Made by a program: the position numbers and the translations under genes
Assembly: GCF_026210795.1 (NCBI RefSeq)
Contig: NC_089432.1
Span: 2,914,001 to 2,978,000, forward strand
Source: Rhizophagus irregularis
Lineage: Eukaryota; Glomeromycota; Glomeromycetes; Glomerales; Glomeraceae
Direction: 5' to 3'
DNA: 64,000 bases
Notes under the pieces: model-generated
Told to the model about the DNA's origin: nothing
Database searches by the model: none
The model's input: the letters and a program-made list of their open reading frames with translations, nothing else
Shown: positions 59,122-64,000 of the stretch, one piece after another
How positions within the stretch are numbered: the stretch's first letter is position 1
Layout: each line of letters opens with the position of its first letter

Positions 59122-60522
59122 TTTTAATACGCGTATCGCGTAATGCGTAACGTTTGATTAACATAATTCAACTAGGTTGAATATATGTCTAATCGTAGAT
59201 CTTTACTAATTGAAGTCGAATTTTATTAATTCTAGTCGAATATAGGCCAAATTGTATTAAGGCCGAATATTCCTTTTTCAACTAGTGGCCTTCATCTTGC
59301 AGAATGCTGTAAAGATTATGGCCCACTATATTCCTTTTGGTGCTATTCATTTGAAAGGATGAATGGAATTTTAGGTATTTTTTCCAAATAATGAGATTAT
59401 AGAGGTGTGATCTGCTTAGCGTTATCCAGTCAAAGTCACGTGATATGTCTGTTAATTTCCTTTTTGGGATTAAATGTTATACAAATTTCCAAAAGGAGGC
59501 GTTTCCATTTTTAGATTTTTTTTTTTTGAACGAATATCACCCAAAAAAAAAAATGATCAGCATACTCGTGTATAACCGGATCAGATAATTGGCTCATCGG
59601 CTGATCAGATCGAATTTCATTTAGATTTATTTGACTTATATTATTACTATCTTTAGGTTCCTTTCCGAATAGCCGTCGTCAAATTGAGCCGGAATTACTA
59701 CGAATTATTATGCAGAATTGGAGAATCGATAATCTTATATCCTTTCGATCAGATGATGTTAAACTTTCTGAAGGATTAAAATTATTAAGATCCCAGAGCA
59801 CTACTGGCACTCTTGCCGCTTACGATGAGCTAGATTTTGGTGAACTACTTCAATTTAGACAAATTTTTTGTCAAGAAATTGATGATACAATTAATGGTAG
59901 TGAGCCATTTCCTGGAGAAATGCTTAAACCAAGTAAAAATCGGGTTGCTTTGCCTAATGATGTTTATAAAATATTAACCGACTACTATAATAGTGCTTAT
60001 GATCACCAATTTTTAACAATTGCCGAGTCAACATCAACCAATTCAGGTGGCTCTATTGTTGTACCAAACATAGTTAATCAGTTTGCCCGTGTTAGAATTG
60101 CAGCAGAAATTTTTGGATCAGCAATGTCACCTCGGTACTTGAAAAATGCATATATTTTGGCGAAATTCGTCCAAGAAAACCAAGGAAATGAAACAACCGA
60201 TTTATATCCTGGTCAGGTGCAATATTATTTTGAGCATACAATCAGAATATCAGGTGAACCTACGACTCATCGGTTGGCATTTATCAGATGGTACGAACCA
60301 GCACCAAACCGGCATATACGATTTTATACAAGTATCGATGAAAATGAAAACAGCTCAAATATTGAACTCTGGCAAAATAATTTTTATGATTTACGCCGGG
60401 ATTGCTTAATCCCAATTCATTACATATATAGCCGATTTGTATCTTGTAATTTTGTAGTTGGTAAAAAGAAATTTGTTTCATATCAAGCTGTAATACCAAT
60501 CAATAGGCAATTTCACATATAA

Positions 60523-61781
60523 TAAAGTCTCGTTTATTATTTCTTCTGTCTGAAAAATTTCCCCACTTCTTTTTCTGATTTCTTATCAACTAATTTTAGT
60601 TTAATTTCTTGTTTTTCACCTATTAAGTTCCATCCAAAGAGATTGAGAGAATTACCTAACATAGGTAAAACGATGGTTAACCGGCATGATTGTCGGTTGG
60701 AGTATATCTTTAATATGTAAATTAGAGAGCAATCGGTATCAATTACAAATTGGATATAAATCAGAAGAGTATCAGAAGTATGCTGATTATTGTAGTTAAT
60801 AAAGAAATCTTCCGACTTGTAACTATTTATATATTTGAATATTATCAAGTTGGACAAGTAAATTGTATTTTCCGATTTATATTTTCGTCACATACAAATA
60901 AAAGGATGTTTAAATAATCATTTCAGTTGGTATATTTATTGGTCAATTCTGAAGGGCAACTAGTTGTTGCCAATAATTAACTACAATCGGAAACCACATT
61001 TTTATTAACAGGTAAAATAAATACTAGAGGTGCCAGTGAGTATGCATATTTTATCCGTGTTATCAATATGTGGTGCAACAAATAAATTCAGCAATAAGAA
61101 AATCAATTGCGCAATATAGTATAGCATGATACATAGCAAAAAAAAGGCAAATTTATTCGCTCTCATCCTGTCACGTAATCATATAATAAATGTTTTCATA
61201 TTTAATAAATAATAAATTATAAAGTTATTTTTTATAAATTAAAAAAAAAATATCAAATGAAAAATCAAAGTCGTTTAACAAAAAAAAAGTCATATGAAAA
61301 TCTTGTATAAACATATTGGACGGATATTCCAAAATCTGGATAATTCCCAACTCTCTTTTTTCAATAAATTAAAAATATTCATTTGGTAATAAAGATTTTA
61401 TATAAAATAGCATACCATCATGACTACTACAACCACGACCATGACCTCCTTCTCTCCATTCCCTAAAATTATTTAAAAAAGTCTAAATAATAAAAAAAAC
61501 TTGCTAAATTTAAAATTCTTGCTTCTCGATCATTGGTATTGTGTACCATATAATAAAATTAGAAAGAATGCAGGATCAGTTGAGATGGGGAAAATTATAA
61601 TTTCTGAAAATTAAATTAGAATTTTACATTTTTTTTATGTAGAAAAAAATTAGAATTCCCATTTTATATATGATACAATATATACTAATAGACATACAAC
61701 TAATATTTTTATGTGATTATGTAATCAATTTTATTCAAATAACAAAAAATTTTAAAAATAAAAAAAAACAAATACAATACT
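60523..61781. other. Intergenic after the transposase
   Basis: A 106-codon minus-strand frame (60857..60537) contains GNSLNLFGWNLIGEKQEIKL and looks partly protein-like, convergent with the transposase; it may be a decayed exon of the element. A GGCAACTAGTTGTTGCC palindrome lies at 60955-60971. The far ends of the CMC element were not found. The rest is AT-rich without a gene. Confidence 0.35.
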
Positions 61782-63250
61782 TTAAATGTTATTGTTATTT
61801 CTTTCAATTGCTTTTGCCGTTTTTTCAGATAAAGTAATTGCAGCAGTATACCTGGTTCCACCATCACTTAAGTCAAGTTTAGATGTACCATGTACCGCTT
61901 TAGTCAACCAGCACCAAATGGAATTTGACGACATTTCAATTGCAATACCATATTCTGGGTAAAAAAAAAATCCATCTTTAACTATTCCTTCCTCATAAAC
62001 ATATCCCACAGCATATTCTGACCGGTCATTGTCTATATGTCCAATTGCTTCATAATTTTCAGTACAAAATACTGCACCTATAATTTCATTATCATCTAAT
62101 TCTGATTGATTTTTAAATTTTTCATAAGAATCGACAGACCAGTGCAAATGTTGTTTTCCAAATTCAAACAACCATTTAGCCAAAGTAATTCCATTCTCAC
62201 AAAGTATTTTTTGTTCCTCAGGGTTAGAAGTTTTATAAACATATTTGTCATAACCAGAATTTAAACGATTGGGACGAAATCCGTCACCAACCATTTTTCC
62301 AAAAGATGCATGTGCCTTTCCACGTTTAATGATAGGATGACCTTCAATTATCGATTTAATTTTTATTCCAAAATGATTTGATAATTTTTTTATTGCTGCA
62401 TCACGTATGACCGCACCTACAGCTTTACCATTATATTTTAAAATAACTGACTTATTTTTACCAATTATTTTAATTTCTAAATCTTTTAGCAAATTAATAT
62501 GATCACCACTGTCAAAACAAGAAACCCTTTTTCCTAGATATTTATTTGCTAAGTCAGGACAGTAGTCAACTTCTACATCTAACATCGATGTTTCCATATC
62601 ACCTTTGTGTTTTAAATCTTTTGGAGTAATCTTAACTCTCTCTTTCCAAATATCTAATAAATATTCATTTTTTGTATTGATTAAATGTCGAGAAAATGTT
62701 GATAAAGGATCCTATAAAATAAAAATTTTTTTTTTTAACGTTAATATTGTTAAAAAAAAAATACCATTAATTTCCAAAAATAAGCAACTCATACATACAT
62801 GCATTACAATCATTTTGGCTGAAATTATAAAATTTTAGCCAGAATTACAAGTAAAAAAAAAGTGCTTATTTTTGGAAAATAACATTGACATAAATAAAGT
62901 ATTCCTCCCATCCTTCTTTTATAAATAAGAAAGAATTAATTCTTTTCTCACGTAAAATTTGGTTAGGAGGTATATTTATATTAATACCCTTTCTATCCTC
63001 CTTCCACAGGTCTTTAAAAAGAATTAAAACTTTAATATATTATAAAATTTGTTTAGGAGCATACTTAAATATATCTATGCCATTTATAATTTTAAAAAAA
63101 AAGATGAATAATAAAAATACATTTATCTAATATTACCTTATTCTTAATTCCTTTTTCCTTTAACCATTCTTCAAATCTTTCTGATTCTCCAAATAAAACT
63201 TTACAATGTAATTTGCTTAATCCACAAAGTACATTTACAACCTCATCCAT
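61782..63250 (-). CDS. Putative 2OG-Fe(II) dioxygenase-like protein
   Basis: Two exons, 63250..63137 and 62711..61782; both boundaries are in phase 0 (AATAAG|GTAATA, TTTTATAG|GATCC) and give 347 residues. The C-terminal half has the facial-triad spacing of double-stranded beta-helix 2-oxoglutarate/Fe(II) dioxygenases: H-x-D (GHIDND), a second His 47 residues on (KAVHGTS) and Arg 13 residues later (GGTRYTAAITLS), suited to bind iron and 2-oxoglutarate. N-terminal to it is RPNRLNSGYDKYVYKTSNPE. No signal peptide, so probably nuclear or cytosolic; substrate unknown. The intron is long (424 bp) because it holds a MITE. Further 5' exons are possible, since intron-like units continue upstream to the window edge. 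Confidence 0.65.
62770..62879. mobile_element. MITE inside the intron of the dioxygenase-like gene
   Basis: Inverted ends TTTCCAAAAATAAGCA (62771..62786) and its complement (62863..62878), about 110 bp apart, with an inner TGGCTGAAATTATAAAATTTTAGCCA palindrome-like core (26 nt region). The core uses the TGGCC-AATTA vocabulary seen elsewhere. Small and non-coding. Confidence 0.6.
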
Positions 63251-63359
63251 ACTAATAGTAGTAGAAGATATCTTAAAGAAATAAAACTTCGTTAAAAATC
63301 TAATTTTCACTTTATTTATTTGAAGAAGGATAAATAAAACGCTACATACTTTTTTTTAG

Positions 63360-64000
63360 AAGATTCAAAAAATTTTTAGACCGTAAAAAAAAAAGCAAAA
63401 AACACCTTAAAAAAAAAAAGATTGATAATCAGATAATCTAGTTTGGGTATACAAGCCATCAGCAAGTCACGGGAAAAATGTTCATTCCTAAAATGTTCAT
63501 CATAAAAATATGTTGAACATCTATATTAAAATCTATAATAATATAATCAAAATTGATTCTCTACACGCGCGTAAGAAATATCCTTCACAATTAAAATTGC
63601 ATTGCATTCATCTTTACATTTTTTAATCTGAAGCAGGTATCTACAAATAAAAGTAGACACCATTAATATTTCTATCAAAAACGAAAAAAAACTTACAATT
63701 TTTAAACATTAATCATACTTTTCGAACCTACAAAAAAACAAAGAAAAGAAAATTTAGAGTTTCTGCTAAAGAAAATAAAAAAAAAAGATGGTAGGTTTAC
63801 GCAACGAAACTTACCATTTTAAATTCTTAACTCAATACCCCAGACAATCTACAAAAAAAAAGATTATGGTAAATTTCTTAAAGATAATCTATTAATTTAT
63901 TGCTTACTTAGTAAACTAATATAAAACATTATATTTAAAAGATAAAGAAGATTGAAATGTAAAGGTAAATAACAATAAAATCGAAGTGTAATCATGCCCA
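63360..64000 (-). repeat. Edge units of another intron-like series
   Basis: On the minus strand: TTTTTTTTTGTAG, exon-like ATTGTCTGGGG..., donor ATGGTAAGTTTCG (near 63818); then CTTTGTTTTTTTGTAG, GTTCGAAAAGTATG..., donor ATTGTAAGTTTT (near 63697); then ATTTGTAG before 63642. Stops fill all frames. These may be 5' untranslated exons of the dioxygenase-like gene or the end of an array running out of the window. Confidence 0.4.

Larger units (their letters stand above)
56589..59288. mobile_element. Non-autonomous CACTA element in the transposase
   Basis: Begins CACTAGTCGAAAAAGGA and ends with the near complement TCCTTTTTCAACTAGTG, flanked by the 3-bp duplication GCC (56586..56588 and 59289..59291), the hallmark of CACTA/EnSpm elements. 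Subterminal regions are full of GGTCGAATA/TATTCGACC words. It encodes no transposase; its interior is the micro-exon/intron array and a purine tract. It lies in the coding sequence of a CMC transposase, so one superfamily member has jumped into another. Confidence 0.9.
54506..60522 (+). pseudogene. CMC-type TNP2 transposase, interrupted
   Basis: Pieces: 54506..56588, 59292..59374 and 59657..60522 (intron 59375..59656). Features of TNP2-like transposases: a C-x2-C cluster (about 55221), LDWFQPF (catalytic-type Asp about residue 365), YGVICNLPRDLRFKKENMLT, GLLPGPEE, the DPMHNLFLG signature (Asp about 554), and in the second piece YSFERMNGILG with the likely catalytic Glu, followed by a long C-terminal region. 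The coding sequence is split by the 2.7-kb CACTA element, and one base is missing in the codon for the conserved W before CYSFER (TTTTGTGC), so the gene is inactive. The N-terminus is acidic and disordered. Composition is clearly less AT-rich than the host genes. Confidence 0.8.

Noticed and set aside
54506-60522. KDZ (Zisupton-type) transposase
   Set aside because: LDWFQPF, NLPRDLRFKKEN, GPEEAKL and DPMHNLFLG fit the TNP2/CMC family; KDZ hallmarks were not seen.

Overview
The window looks like a chromosome segment of an arbuscular mycorrhizal fungus of the Rhizophagus type. It is very AT-rich, its genes carry short spliceosomal introns, it has several paralogous protein kinase-Sel1-repeat genes, and it is full of DNA transposons, MITEs and satellite-like arrays. 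Family names come from motifs read by eye; nothing was searched against a database.

Host genes. The backbone is six five-exon genes that fuse a TKL-like kinase domain to a C-terminal run of Sel1-like repeats (SLRs): 10..2282 (-), 11329..13603 (+), 17761..20399 (+), 28568..30788 (-), 35767..42330 (+) and 43392..45810 (-). Exon order and intron phases (0, 1, 0, 1) are the same in all six. A kinase-less SLR gene (3774..4685 +) and two decayed SLR relics (about 8.55 kb and 16.15 kb) belong to a duplicated block. Three of the six look intact as kinases. One (10..2282) has lost both catalytic aspartates and is a pseudokinase. One (43392..45810) has HSD in place of HRD. One (35767..42330) has a one-base frameshift in exon 1 and a 4.2-kb transposon in intron 4. 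At the right edge lies a two-exon gene (61782..63250 -) for a probable 2-oxoglutarate/Fe(II) dioxygenase-like protein.

Mobile DNA. 51.5-60.5 kb holds a decayed CMC-type (TNP2) transposon with two divergent genes. Its transposase is split by a 2.7-kb non-autonomous CACTA element with CACTAG ends and a GCC target duplication. Other elements are a hAT-type element with a perfect 8-bp duplication (5625..6434), a retroposon with a 15-bp duplication (14811..15073), a long palindrome nested inside a TA-flanked element (22246..23237), a LINE 3' remnant (33.6-34.7 kb) and several MITEs. I saw no LTR retroelement, Polinton, tRNA, rRNA or CRISPR array.

Most unusual signal. Several arrays (37.4-39.6 kb, 49.0-51.0 kb, 57.0-58.85 kb, and a few units at 63.6-64.0 kb) read on the minus strand as tandem micro-exon plus intron units, each with a GTAAGT-like donor, a CTAAC/CTAAT-like branch site and a T-rich AG acceptor. 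In the 57-kb array the donor and the branch site each sit in a hairpin, and the hairpin arms differ between units by paired, compensatory changes. Two of the arrays lie inside terminal-inverted-repeat transposons, next to a purine-rich (CT-rich on the array strand) tract.
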